Source of the DNA: Kryptolebias marmoratus
Taxonomy: Eukaryota; Chordata; Actinopteri; Cyprinodontiformes; Rivulidae
Direction: 5' to 3'
Assembly (NCBI RefSeq): GCF_001649575.2
Contig: NC_051445.1
Location: 24,980,061 to 25,044,060 of the forward strand
Length of the DNA: 64,000 nt
This document shows positions 1 through 46,730 of this stretch, one piece after another. A model generated the notes under the pieces. The model was not told the DNA's origin, made no database searches, and saw nothing but the letters and a program-made list of their open reading frames with translations. Numbering within the stretch: position 1 is the stretch's first letter; every line of letters begins with the position of its first letter. Both the position numbers and the translations under genes were made by a program.

Positions 1-1735
1 GCTTTTAGTCTACAAAGTGCTCATAAATCACTTACAACTTGGACTATATTCAGCAAATTAGGCAAACACATACTTATCAGCTTTAAAAATCAGCTTTAAG
101 GGGGAAATGAAAAGTGTTTTGAAGCTGACATAAATTAAAAGAAAGTCCTAAAAAGTGCTTGTTTTCTGAGTGTCTCATTCCAAATAATTTACAATAATTT
201 AAAATTAATAATCAAACATCGAAAACATTATTAGGGTCCCTTTGGCATTTTCCACAATCACTCTGAAGTGTGAAGGTATTTACAGTATTTACAAGGCAGT
301 AAATATCAACTACAGATAGTGTGGGGATTAAATGGTTCAGTGCCTTGCAATTAATTACCTAAACTGACCCCAAACTACAACAGCTGAGTCATTTAGCTTT
401 CCAAAGGAAAGAAAGTTTAATGGAAGTGGTTAGTTTAGATCCTGGTGGGAAGTATAACACAAAGTCTTGTGACTAACTGAGAAGTTAATGTTTTAAAGGA
501 CCACCTGAAATACGAACCACCGTCTGTCGGACCAGGACCTGTCTTCGGACCAGCACCAGCCTCCTCCCGCTGTCCTGATGGGAAACTCCTTGAAGACTGT
601 GTAACGTCACTGTAAAGCTCGGGGGTTCCCTTTGAGAGATGTGGGGCTCGAGGTCCTGACAGCATCACTCCAGACCAAAAAACCCCTGTGTCTTCAAACC
701 GGTGCTCTTGTTGACAGAACTTGCTTCTTCTGCTTCCATTTTCCCCGATAAACGCTGACAGTAACCTCCTCAGTGTCCTACAGCGGTCTGCCACAGCTTC
801 TACGTCACCAACCAAGGAGGTAACACCACCCACACAATCACCCTACTTCAGGATTCTGACACAAAAACTCTAAAAACCAAACATTAATGTTTTAAATCAG
901 AGACATGGAGCACTGGAGTGTTTTATGATAGTGTTGAACTAAAAGAAAAACCCCATTTCAAATGCTCCCTGGGCCCTTTCTTAATACTGTATTTTGTTTC
1001 AGGTGGAATTTAAACCTGTGCAGTACTAATGACATCTGTTTTATTAACTTTGTATAAAAGAGATGCGTGTCCTCCTGCCTTCATCAGGGGGTGCTGCAAC
1101 ACCTCTTGCACCCGTACTTCAGTTTCCTCCCCCATTTTCTCCACAGTAAAGAAAATTGCATATTGTTGCTCACCTAAAATTGTCATTGCGTTAAAACAAA
1201 ATCGGATGTACTTCAAAATAACTAGACTTTTTTTTACGCCCTAGCTGCAGAGGATGGTTCATAGCCTGAAGAAGCTCGAACTCAACATGAAAAACAAACA
1301 CTAGAAATGTGCCCCGATTAGTTTGCAAAGCACATCAATGCACAACGGGGAAATATCAAATACGATTTCCATTTATATTTTGATTTATTTTAGGAAGCAA
1401 ATATGCTGGGTTTTTTTTTTTTTTTTTTTTTTTGGGGGGGGGGGGGGGTGTTATTCTGTTATTTTACATTTTCAAGAAAACGTACCAAAAATGGGACATT
1501 TTCTTATGAGCTGTAAAAACGCTCGCTGCCATAACATGCGTCCAAACGAAGACAAACTGAGGCAGAACAAGGATTTTGGAGCTCGGTGGTTTTGCATTTG
1601 TGTCACATTAGTCTTGTGGCTCCTCATGAATCCAGTTTAATCCAATTTATGACATTTCCTGTTTGTGTCGGAGCGGCTGAACGTGCACTTATCAACACTC
1701 ATCATCAACACTCACACAAGAGGCTCGGTAGAGTT
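1..1735. other. Upstream non-coding DNA, no gene supported
   Basis: This stretch lies 5' of ubr5. It has several short open frames on both strands, the longest being 132 codons on the minus strand at 435-833. None shows a recognisable domain or a convincing splice structure. A poly-T run followed directly by a poly-G run lies at 1411-1448. It may contain the 3' part of a neighbouring gene, but I see no evidence for one. Confidence 0.5.
1411..1448 (+). repeat. Poly-T tract directly followed by poly-G tract
   Basis: About 23 T are followed without interruption by about 15 G. It is a plain homopolymer junction some 300 bp upstream of the ubr5 promoter. Its exact length is likely to be poorly determined by sequencing. 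Confidence 0.9.
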
Positions 1736-1746
1736 AAGATGGCGGC
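1736..1746 (+). promoter_or_regulatory. YY1-type element at the ubr5 promoter
   Basis: The 11-base sequence AAGATGGCGGC is a perfect match to the YY1 consensus that often sits at or just downstream of transcription starts of TATA-less housekeeping genes. It lies about 140 bp before the ubr5 start codon, so the start of transcription is probably close by. Its ATG also opens a five-codon upstream ORF (Met-Ala-Ala-Cys-Trp-stop). The site is directly visible; its role is inferred from known promoters. Confidence 0.6.
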
Positions 1747-1886
1747 ATGTTGGTGAGGAGCCTGGGATTCAAACTCTAGTTTTTTCGCAGTTAAACGACT
1801 CCTATGAAACTAAATACATACAGCAGTCGAAGGAATAACTATTTCCACATCTTTCACGAGTCTCTGTGCGGTTTTGGACTGACCCC

Positions 1887-36811
<34,925 letters not shown>

Positions 36812-37288
36812 AAGTTCAAAAGAAAAAGAGTTTAAAAAGGAAAAAAAAATAAAAATAACACGTTTACTGTTGTGTAATATTTACCTAGCTCCATTTTTGT
36901 AGATTTTTTTTGTTCAGTTTTATGAAATTTGACATAAGGTCACTATCTCCCCGTGTGTTAATATTCGTTTGTGTTGTGAACACAAACAGCATTTTTTTTT
37001 TCTTTCTTCCTTTTTTTTGTTTCTTTTGTTGTAACGAGGAGGTATACGGTCCAGAACATTCCTGTATTGGCACTGTAAAACGTAAAGCCCACAGCTCTGT
37101 TCTATTGGCTCAAACCTTTGTTTCCCAGGAATTGTGTTTGACAGCAAACTGTCAGCCGAAAAACTTAGCCAAAGATGACAGCAGTAGAAATATTAAAAAG
37201 AAGAAAAGAAGAGACACTGTGATTAATTTCTTTTTCCTTCCCTAGAAAAGTACTATCACTGACAGTTCACTGCTGCCTTTGTGGAACG

Positions 37289-37325
<37 letters not shown>

Positions 37326-37370
37326 CTTGTACAGGGGGAATTTCAGAATAAACTTGGATGTAAATAAGTT
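36812..37370 (+). terminator. ubr5: ubr5 3' UTR with polyadenylation signals
   Basis: An AATAAA lies at 37347-37352, preceded by a pure T35 tract at 37291-37325. A second AATAAA is only 37 bp after the stop (36848-36853). The distal one is the likelier main signal because a normal-sized UTR results. The T35 tract is itself a microsatellite likely to vary in length. Confidence 0.65.
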
Positions 37371-38463
37371 GTGTTGTGATTTTATTTGTCAGAATTGTGG
37401 GAAGGAATATAGTGCAGTAGTTTATTTGAATTTTTTCTCATTTTCACCATTAATTGAAACTCTGCTTTAGTTGACTGCATAGTTTTATTTGTATGATAAT
37501 TATGTATTTTTAACATCCAACTTAAGTTTAATTTCCAAGTAAGTTGCCATTGGCGCAACACTTCTAATTGGGCAATTTCCTATTAAATCTACCAAAATCA
37601 CATTAATTTCAGAATGTGTATATATATCCTTTTTTAAAAAAATCACTAAGCTATTAAATGCGGTGTACACGAAGTTGTTTCTGAATCACGTGATCATAAT
37701 GCACTTGAAGCTAACTGGTTTTTGAACGGCGCTTTGACCAATTAGAGTGGACGTAGTCCCGCCACTTTCACGTCACTGGATTTGGTCCGTTTTTGTTGGC
37801 TTCGAGAAGTTTAATACAAAAAATATGTATTTTTATGTAGATAAATGCGGTTATGTAACAGTAAAAACCCGTGAGGTGTCATTAAATCGCCTAAGGAACG
37901 TTATTAAGAACGAACCGACTTTCTGCGTATAATCTATAAAGGTTTTACATTTACTTGAGACTTGAGACCACACTGTCTGGTCTCGAGCACAAACCCCTTT
38001 CAGTTAGCCTATTACACATAAATACGTTGTATTCAAAGCAAAAGAGCTGCGAAACAAAAAAATGCTGAATTTGTCATTTTTTCAATGCAATCACACACTG
38101 TTAGGACACGTAGTTACGATTTACAATTGTGAAGCTGGAGTTTACTACCGTCCTGAAGGCCACACCTCTCCTCCAGTAATAACGGAACCATATGAGGTGA
38201 ACTTGCTGTAGTCTCATTGTGCTAGGCAGCTCGCACTTGTGTTTGATCTTTGGACGGCGTCGCCTAGCTCACTGGCTCGTCACCGCAGCGCTTTTGACAT
38301 TCTGCTACTTAGCAGCTCGTCTAGCTTGGCCGATGCTGCTGCCTGATGAATTCATTGTTAGCTATCATCATGTCGAAATCGGTACGCTATTTTTAGCTAG
38401 CGCGGCGAGTAGCGACAACCAAAGCGTGAATAATCGTCCAGTTGCTTGAAAAGAGAAATCGCA
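37371..38463 (+). promoter_or_regulatory. ubr5-mtdh intergenic region and mtdh 5' region
   Basis: About 1.1 kb separates the ubr5 poly(A) signal from the mtdh start codon. A CCAAT motif (about 37737) and a CACGTCAC element resembling a CRE/E-box (about 37769) are visible. The last 250 bp are GC-richer with many CpG and GCTAG motifs, as in a TATA-less CpG promoter. Transcription start is not determined. Confidence 0.4.
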
Positions 38464-41400
38464 ATGGAGCAGTGGCAGGACGCGGCCTCTCGGCAGGTCA
38501 AGCTGCTCACTAATCGTCTGAATGAAGTGTTGTCCGAGGGCCTGGAGTGGCTGCGCTCCGAGCTCGGTGTCGATCTGGGGCTGAAGCCTGAGCTCATTCC
38601 GCCATGGATAATCCTCGGTGCGGCGTGCGCCGGAGTGCTGCTGCTGCTTGTCCTGTGGGCCTCGCTGTTTCGGGCTGTCTTCAGGAAGCGGACCGGTCAG
38701 AGCTTCGCAGACGACGGAGTCGAAGTGAAGCGAGCTACCAACAAGGCTGTCAAGGCAGAGGAACCAAAGAAAAAGAGGAAAAAGGCGGAAAAGGCACGTA
38801 AGATGAGCCGGACGCGTCAGACTTGAGCCCAGCTCGCTCACCGAGCTGTTAGCACGAGGAGCTAAGAAGCTAACTAGCTACACGCTAGCACGTAGCTAGC
38901 GCCTCCATATCGGCTGAATGTTACTCAAACTGCGGGGAAAGTTGGTGGCTTTCTCCGTGCACTCGGTTTTTTAATCGTCATATGTGATTTTTATTTTTAT
39001 TTTTAGAAAGCCCAGCCAAATGGAAGAGCTGTCGCTGAGCCTCAGGAAGAAGCGATAGTGTCGGAGGAGATAGTGCCACATCACCAGCCGGCCCCTCCAG
39101 AAGGCAGGACGGAAAAGACTGCTGAGGTAATCTGGAGTGGGCTCTAACAATATTTATCAAGGACAAATATTGGAGTTATCGTACATGTTTCAGTAATTAC
39201 TTAGCTTCATGAAAACAGCAGCTCAGGCAGCAATGTAATGTACTGCTTACAGCAAGTTATTTTAGTTTTAGGTTACAGATTTCGTTTTGCAAATGCACCA
39301 AAACCTTGGAAATGAGCCGTATCTTATCCACAGATGACTCGGGGTGTTCTGCCATCAGGATATGCAAATATATCCTCCTATCTGGAGAAATTTGGCACAG
39401 AAAGTTCATAAACATGTTCATGGGCGTTGAATCGTCTCTGAACAGTCGAGCTCAAAGCCGCTGGTTTGATTGACTTCGGTTCAGTGAGCTTGGAGCTGAT
39501 AAGTTGCTCGACGTTCTCGTTTCTGTTGAAATCACGTGCAGGGCCACAGTCATCGCTGGTGGAACATCAGATTTGATGCTCTCTGCTTCGTTTTCGCAGA
39601 CAAAGAAGTCCAAAAAGAAGGCCAAACAAGCTGTGAAGGAGGCCAAGACGGTGACCGGCGATGGCAAAGAACCAGAAGAAGGTTGGAAAATGATCAGAAT
39701 TGGCTTGTAGTGCGACGGCTTTTTGAAGACAACTTCAAGTATTTAATGTGTACTTTATTAAACCACATACTAAAAATTTAACAGCTGTTTATTTTTTTAA
39801 TAAGATTTTGTGATAGATTATTAGAAACAGAAGGTTTAGGTGAAGAGAAAACAGCGTTAGCCTGAAAGTCCCCCTCTTTCTCCACAAAAAAAAAAGAAAT
39901 GCAGTTGCCTAATCCGCGCTGCGTTTTCTTGCTAATCCCATAATGAGCCGTTCCTCGACCCTGGACTCTTGTTGCCTTCTTTCAGGAACGTGGGAGACGA
40001 AGGTCAGCAACAAGGAGAAACGGGAGCAACGCAAGAAAGACAAGAGCTCCAGTGATGGCTCCGCCAGCCCCGGAGGGGGGAGCACACCTGTGAACGTCCC
40101 CCCGGAGCAGCCCAAAGCCCCTGCTGCGCCTCCTGCTGCGGCTCCTGCACCTGCCAGCCAGAAGACGAAAAAAGGTGCTGATGGTTGTTTTTTGTATAAA
40201 CATCTGGGAAAACAAACCCATTGGAGCAGTGCAGATAAACAACCGAACCTGACGTTCATTTAGGCGTTTTGCTCTCCCTCGCTCTCTGTTTTTGCCTTTT
40301 GTCAGCCTCTTGTTGACAGGACAAACTATAAATACTGGCACTATGGGAGTTAGATCTCAAGCGAGCTGTCTCTGGAGCGTTATAGCTGAAGTGTGTTTTG
40401 AGTGTGCGTGTGTCCTGTGTTCAGAAACGGCCTCCTGTGGATGGCGTTTATTGACCTTTTTTATTGTTTTAGGAGAGGCTGCAAAGGTGAAGGCGGAGAA
40501 GCTGGAGGCTGCTGTTTCTCAAGGTAATTAGCAGCAGAAATGCCTCACCTCGTTACTCATTACTTATTCAGAAAGTCCGCCCGCAGTGATAACAGTGGGA
40601 GCTCGTTATTATGTTGGGATTCTCCCAAGACCTGTCGGTGTTTGTTGTGTTGGCTTCTTCTGGTAATTGTGTCTGAATTAAGCATGTACCTATATATATG
40701 TTTTGGTGTTAGGCAACAGCAGCAGTGGAGCTGTGGTGGCAGCGGCTGCCGCCCACGTGGCGGTCAAAGCGGCACCAAACACTGTTGCTCCAAATATAGG
40801 CTCCTGGGCAACTCAGAGGCCGCCAGCACCACTCTGGAGGGCAGGGATTGATGGTAAGAAGAACCTGTAACCTGTTGAATCAGCCTTTTATGCACTCGGG
40901 ACAGATTTGGAACCGATTTGTAATCATTTAAAATATAAAAGACAAAAATATTTTGTCTTTGGTATGTTATTAAGACTCTTAAACTGTAGGATTGATATGA
41001 TGGAAGAAATGTAGTGATTTTGACACTGTAGTGCACCTCGGACCGAGCTCAGAACCATATTAGTTTGTAAGTTTCAGGTTCTGAGTAGAACCGTACCATG
41101 TGATCGAAAAGCACCAATCGTTTTGCTAGTGTCTTTGTAGATGGAGTGCTTCTTAGAATAAAAATGATGAGCCTTTGTTAAAATATTTAACATTAAGTGA
41201 TGAAAAAAATCTAATACAAGTTTAGAGTCACATTAATTGTCAGGTTTTTTATTAATACTAAAAAGTTTTTATATGGCTTGTTTGACAAATAAGTTCTTTC
41301 AGTAAAATAAGTGATACTTTACTAAAATGGAAAAATTATTTAGGTCGTAGAGTTTTAGGATTGTGTGAAAAATGTGTTCAAATTTTGAACGCAGAGCAGA

Positions 41401-43614
41401 GAAGCTGCTGGTTAAACGTGTTTGTTTTGATTTGTCGTGACTTGTGTTGAACAGCTTTGTAACCGTGTGTGTTTCAGAGTCATGGACTGTGATTGACAGG
41501 CCCATGCCCTCAGCAGACCTGAATCTGGCCTCTTTATCCGGACTGGGAGTCAGTTCTACCAGTGAGTTTTACAGAACATTAAAAACCAACTCTCCACTAG
41601 GTGGTGCTGTTTTCCCCACAACACGTAGTCTTTCTGAATTCACAAGTTGTTTGTGTTTGTAGAGCCTCAGCCTGTGAGCGACCTGCCGTGGCTCGGTCAG
41701 CCCAGAGTGGACGATGAGTGGTCTGGACTCAGTACGCTTTTTTATTTTATTTTTATCTTTCTTTTTAAAGCCATCTATTGACCCTCACCCTCGAGCTCTC
41801 TGACAGTGTTTGCGTTTCTCAGACGGAGGTTCAGCTGACCCCAGCTCCGACTGGAACGCTCCGTCTGAAGCCTGGGGCAACTATGAGGAGCCCACCCCCG
41901 AGCCTCCTCGGGCCCAGGAGCTGCCCCTCCCTGAGCCGACCAAGGGCAATCTAATGGGAGCGGCTGTAAGTGTTAAAAAGTTACCTTGAAGTTTAAAAAT
42001 GAATGGTTCAGTCACTGATGAGCACAGCCGTCCTGCTTCTTCTCTCTGACTTCAGCTCTGCTTGTTTGTGCTGATTTAACAGAGTGGGTTGAATCAACAA
42101 AAGGCTTTTAATGCTGTAATCCACTTTATTTAAGAATATTACAACCCCTACATTCTCATAGCACAGCAAAAATGAACTACTGCCACTTCTTATAAAGGAA
42201 AGCATACTTTTTTATCTTGTTCTTGCATGTTAACTCAAACAATAAGAGGATTTGCTTATTTTATTTACAGGATGAGGATGATGATGATAAGGACAAGGGA
42301 GATGCCACTACTGATGGAGCAGCTAAAACTAAGAAGAAGAAAAAGAAGAAGAAGAAGACTGCTGAGGAGGGGGCAGCAGCAGGCCAGGTAACGATAAGAA
42401 GCCATCCCACTGGGGGTGTTTATTATTGCTTCTGCTCTATGGTTTTAGCTTCGCTTTCCACTGTTAGGACAGCCACGGATACTTGATTGACCTTCCTGGT
42501 GTTGTGTGCAGGCCGAGGAGCCAGTGAAGGAGACGACACCTGCTGCCTCGGTGATGAAGCAGCCACCACCTGCTCAGGAGAACTCCGCTGCCGTCCAACC
42601 TGTCAAAGCTGCTGCTGAGGTCAGTGGGGTCAACAAGGAGGAAACACGATCTGAGAAACATCCGGAGCTGCGACTGGTTCCCGCTCTTCGGGACATTTTA
42701 CCGCGTGATTCATGTTCTGATTAGTCATGCGGACGTTTTCCCCACCAAAACAGCCGACCCATATTTGGTTACCTTTTCTGAACAGGCGAGAGGGGAGCGA
42801 CAAGCGAAGGACAACATATCCCAGAAACCCTTCATCACACAAGTGCCACAGAAGCCCGCCGATGGAGAGCCCACTGCCAAGCAGAACAACCTTCCTGCTC
42901 CAACACCGCAAAGTAAGCTCAGACCTAAGCTCCTCGGCAACACTCGTGACACTTTTGAGTGAAAACTGCTTGTTGGATTAAAAAAAAAAAAAACCTTAAC
43001 AAATCTCAACTAAGTATGGTTCTTGCTCAGCTAGAGGCTGTAGAGAGAAATTCCAGAGACAGGGTCTGCAAAGACACTCACAGGAACAAGATGTCGGCTT
43101 GAATTGTAGCTGTTTTAGGTTAAGGCCAGCTTCAAATAAATAAAACTAGTATATAAGACCATTTTAAGCTCCTGTACTGTGGCTCTTTTCAGCAGCTTGT
43201 ACTGACTGTCCTGAGCTGTGAACCCGACCCTTTCAGAAAGACTTCAGTGTTTGAACAGCTGCAGCTTGATGCAGCAGGCTCAGATGTGAATCAGAGATTT
43301 TGTTGGAGCCAACATTTTACATGCAGAAATGTCTGAATTCACAGCTCAAACTGGACTGTTTGTTTACACAGCTCATAACTTTCAGTATGAGCTGTTATGA
43401 AATAATTTATTTTTGTATGCACTCTTCATTCTTTGCCTGGAGGAAGTTGGAAAATGGAGTGCTCTCTCCTGCCATTCCTTTATGTGAAAAGCTTTATAAG
43501 AAAGAGGGAAAAAACGATATATATGTAATCATTTCTCCTGTTTCCGCAGAAAAACCTGAGGAGAGTCAAGCACCCAAGCCAGCAAAGAAGAAGAAGGCGA
43601 GGAGAGAGACCTGA
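38464..43614 (+). CDS. mtdh: Metadherin (LYRIC/AEG-1), 13 coding exons
   Basis: MTDH is an ER/nuclear-envelope membrane scaffold that binds the nuclease SND1 and affects NF-kB signalling and RNA handling. Exons: 38464-38797, 39011-39126, 39600-39681, 39986-40174, 40473-40523, 40713-40853, 41478-41561, 41663-41731, 41823-41965, 42271-42387, 42512-42619, 42786-42912 and 43550-43614. They give 541 residues (582 in human). A single membrane segment lies at about 46-69 (PPWIILGAACAGVLLLLVLW), followed by basic clusters. The conserved GTWETKVSNKEKREQRKKDK matches human GAWETKISHREKRQQRKRDK. Exons 8-9 hold the SND1-binding motif. A Lys run in exon 10 and the C-terminal KKKKARRET are diagnostic. The ATG at 38464 has a good context (GCAATGG). 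The exon 1/2 junction is set by frame: the alternative acceptor 4 nt upstream gives an early stop. Confidence 0.93.
41663..41965 (+). other. mtdh: mtdh exons 8-9: SND1-binding motif
   Basis: The spliced sequence reads DDEWSGLNGGSADPSSDWNA followed by PSEAWGNYEE. In human, Trp394 and Trp401 of this motif insert into pockets of SND1. Both tryptophans, their seven-residue spacing and the DWNAP core are kept here, so SND1 binding is probably conserved in this fish. Confidence 0.8.
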
Positions 43615-44450
43615 GACGTCCGCCTGCTCTCCTCTGTATGCAAAAGACTTCACGTCCCGTTTATGCAACACCTGAAGTGACAGGGACTTTGAACAACGGT
43701 CGTTATTGAAGGAGTTTACCTTAAAACCTGTCTGAAAGTGAAACAGTTTTTATACACATTGTGTCAGTTGTCGGATCATTGAAAACTGAAACAAAATGCA
43801 GTGCAATCTAATATAATGAGGTGTTAATGATTTTATTATTATTATTTTTTTTTTTTTTGTATGCATCCAGTCTTCTGATCTTGTCTTCTAATTCCACTGA
43901 ATCAAATAACCGAAGGAGCTGTATTGTAGTCATTAGACATGTAGAAAATCCTGATCATATTTAGAAGCTTGTCGTCTTGATGGATAATGGCGAATGCCAT
44001 CGACTCTAGAAAAAAATGCAAACTGTTAACGGGCGCCGGGGATGCTCATGACCGGGCCAGAAAGACGTGCTGGCCTCTGCCTTCCAGCGTTTTGATTTGC
44101 GCCGACGTTCGTCTCAGATTGAGGCGTTGGAGCTGTAAACTATTGTGATGTAAACGAGCATTGTCAGGCACAGAAAAGGGAACGGTGCCTGCTCTGTGTT
44201 TTTCCATCGCTTCGCTGTGATTCTGAACATGCCATCAGCTCTGTCCACATGGTTCGTCTCGTCCGATGTCTTTCTGCAGTGTGTCAACTGTTCTCTCGCT
44301 GTTTTTACGGCTGCAGATGGGTGGGAGCCTCCGATCCAAAACTCTTCATTCTCCACCTCTCCTCCACTCAGAAGTCTTCAGAACCTTTTTGTAAAACTTG
44401 TTTGTAATAAAAGAAAAACTAAAGCCATATGTAAAAAGACTAAATAAAGG
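43615..44450 (+). terminator. mtdh: mtdh 3' UTR with polyadenylation signals
   Basis: Two AATAAA hexamers (44406-44411 and 44443-44448) end an ordinary 0.8-kb 3' UTR. The second is probably used, since sequence typical of intergenic repeats begins about 80 bp later. A T-rich run at about 43837-43858 lies within the UTR. Confidence 0.7.
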
Positions 44451-44535
44451 CCAGTTTTTCTATCATTGGACTTGTGATTGTGTGAATGCTGACTCAGCAT
44501 GTGCACAGTTTCTGGTTTTTAGGGTTTTTTACAGG

Positions 44536-44738
44536 TGGTGGTCAGAGGGCTCGGTGGCGCTGGTGTGATGGCAGCCTCACTTCTGTCAGCCCGCCCCAGG
44601 GCAGCTGTGGCTACAATGTAGCTCACCACCATCAGTGGATGAATGTGAGGATGAATGGGTGAATGACTGACTGTAGTGTGAAGCGCTTTGGGGTCCTTGG
44701 ACTAGATAAAGCGTTATACAAGTACAAGCTATTTCAGT
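44536..44738. repeat. Teleost interspersed repeat
   Basis: Phrases such as CTCGGTGGCGCTGG, CCCCAGGGCAGCTGTGGCTA and AAGCGCTTTGGGGTCCTTGG belong to a repeat that is very common in percomorph fish genomes and ends near AAGCGTTATACAAGTACAAG. I recognise it from general familiarity; the class (SINE or short DNA element) is uncertain. Confidence 0.6.
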
Positions 44739-44879
44739 TCTTCATATATCAAAGCATTCAGCTTGTTCAGGAGATGAGTGCTGTGACCTTATTTCTGTAA
44801 CTTTTATGCTTTTCTATATACTAAACTTGATTTTAAATTATTTTTTCTGATAGAAATTCATTGTTCTCTGAAATCTGCT

Positions 44880-45420
44880 TCAGCGTACTTGCTTGCTCTC
44901 TTTGTCATCTTGACTTATTTTAGTTTTTAGCTACGAAATGAAGCCTTTTACTACTTAGGCTTGCTAATCTTTTGCTGCTTTTAGATTGTGTTTTGTTACT
45001 TTAAAATTTTAGCTAGCATGTTATGATTTTTGGTTTCTAGCTATTGTAGTGCTGCTTTTTAGCTCTTAGCTTTCTTTTTGGTGCTTTTAGCTAACATCTT
45101 GCTACTTGTGGCTTGTTAGTGTTTTTTTCTATTTTTGGCTTTTAGGTAATGTTTTGCTTTTTTTAGCTTTGAGGTAGGGCTTTGCTGCTTTTAGTTTGTC
45201 TAGAATTTTGCTGCAGTATTTAGCAAACTTTTAGCTTTTAGCACGTTTTGCTAATTTTTAGGGTTTAACTAGCTTGTTGCTGCTTTTAGCTTCTAGCTGC
45301 CATTGTGCTACTTTTTAGCTCTCGGCTTTCTTTTGCTTTTTTGGTTAGCCTTTGGCTACATTTATCTTTTGGCTTGTGTTTTGCTGTTTTTAGCTAATGT
45401 CATGTCTCCTTTCACTTGAA
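44880..45420. repeat. Degenerate TTTTAGCTA-type low-complexity repeat
   Basis: Over about 540 bp the words TTTTAGCT, TAGCTAA, TTTTGCTGCTTTTAG and variants recur every 15-40 bases with many changes. It looks like a decayed short tandem repeat with no coding potential. The sequence on either side, to about 46460, has no supported gene. Confidence 0.65.
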
Positions 45421-46473
45421 CGACTCAGTTTCAGCTCTTTTGTTGCAGTTGCAATGTATCTATTGTTGCAATTGCAATTATTTGGACGTTTTTTGTACTG
45501 CGTAAAACCACAAACTAATGTGCACCAAGTGATTGTTTGAATTATAGTTTGATCATTTAAGTTTTGTTTTTTATGGACAAATAGTAACTACACCTCTTTA
45601 TAGGAGAAACTCTCCACATCGAGTGTTTACACGCCCGTCCTGAGACAGGACGGATTATGTTTACGCACCGTTTGTCCTTCTGTCCTTCTGCTTGTGGACA
45701 GTTTCTTGTCCGAGCTCTAAATCGATAACTTTAACTTAGGGATGTCAAACTGCACAGCTGGACACCTCAAGGGTCAACAGTGATCCCTATTGATTTCAAG
45801 GTCATGGGGTCAAAGTCACAGGTGACCCCTTAGTGAAAACCACACATTCAGGATAGTTCTGTGAGGAAATTCATGCTCTGGATTTTCATTATTTTATTTG
45901 ATTATGAGCTACAACAACATTTAATTTTAAACTGGAACTGATTAATAACGTATCTTTGAACTGAATTGAATATCCAACTTAAAATAAGCAGTAAAGAGAC
46001 AGACTTTTTAGTTTTAGACAGAGAAACTTAACTGGAAACCTTTGAACCAGTTTGTAAATGATTTGAAACTGCTTATATCCCATTATAGGAGATTCTTCAC
46101 CCTAAAAACAATATTTTCTTCAATGGTGGAGCGTTATAGTTACCTTAAGATGTAACTTGTAGAAAATATCAAACTTGTCCACAAGGACTTTGTCTCCCAT
46201 CCAAACTGTCATTTTATTTTCTTTATTAAACACCAAGCTTCTGTTTTCTTCATTTGTGATTATTCAACACCAATTAGTAAAAAAATACACTTTATTTCAC
46301 TGTTTAACATTTAAAAATATAAAAAAAATTTTTTTGTTGCCATTAAACCAAAATAAGTTGACCAAAAACATCTGGGTCTAAGACTCAAAGAACCTGATCC
46401 AAACATCTGGATAAAGAAAATAAAGGAACAAAAAAAAGAGAAACAAAAACATCAAGTAAAATCAGAGGTAAAA

Positions 46474-46479
46474 TTTATT
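46474..46479 (-). terminator. Putative poly(A) signal of the minus-strand gene
   Basis: TTTATT on the + strand is AATAAA on the - strand, about 500 bp beyond the stop codon at 46982. It is the first such hexamer that I noticed downstream, so it plausibly ends the transcript of the unknown gene. Confidence 0.4.
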
Positions 46480-46555
46480 TTTTTTAATCTGGTTTTAAAC
46501 CAGCCTGAGCAGAAAGTTCTGAGGGGCAGCCAGAGTTCAGCTGATGACCCCTGAG

Positions 46556-46730
46556 AACGGAGGAGAGGCGTTCGGTTGGTGCCCGCTGAGGGCGGAGGAG
46601 AGGAGCTCAGTTGGTGCCCGCTGAGGGCGGAGGAGAGGAGCTCAGTTGGTGCCCGCTGAGGGCGGAGGAGAGGAGCTCAGTTGGTGGTCACTGAGGACAG
46701 AAGAGAGATGTTCGGTTGGAGCTCCCTGAT
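46556..46730. repeat. 35-bp minisatellite, five units
   Basis: Units begin at 46556, 46591, 46626, 46661 and 46696, exactly 35 bp apart. The middle two are identical in GGCGGAGGAGAGGAGCTCAG plus TTGGTGCCCGCTGAG. The outer ones carry substitutions, and a further degenerate unit follows to about 46765. Because 35 is not a multiple of three and no frame stays meaningful, it is probably untranslated 3' UTR of the minus-strand gene. Confidence 0.85.

Noticed and set aside
435..833. 132-codon minus-strand open frame upstream of ubr5
   Set aside because: It has no recognisable domain, no splice context, and composition like random translated DNA.
1749..1793. Possible tiny intron in the ubr5 leader (GTGAGG to TTTTTTCGCAG)
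   Set aside because: About 40 nt is too short for a normal vertebrate intron.
38219..38449. 76-codon hydrophobic frame just upstream of mtdh
   Set aside because: It has no ATG start and lies in the mtdh promoter/leader; nothing supports translation.
38446..38463. N-terminal extension of Mtdh by six residues
   Set aside because: The extension would start at TTG; the ATG at 38464 has a good context and aligns with the vertebrate start region.
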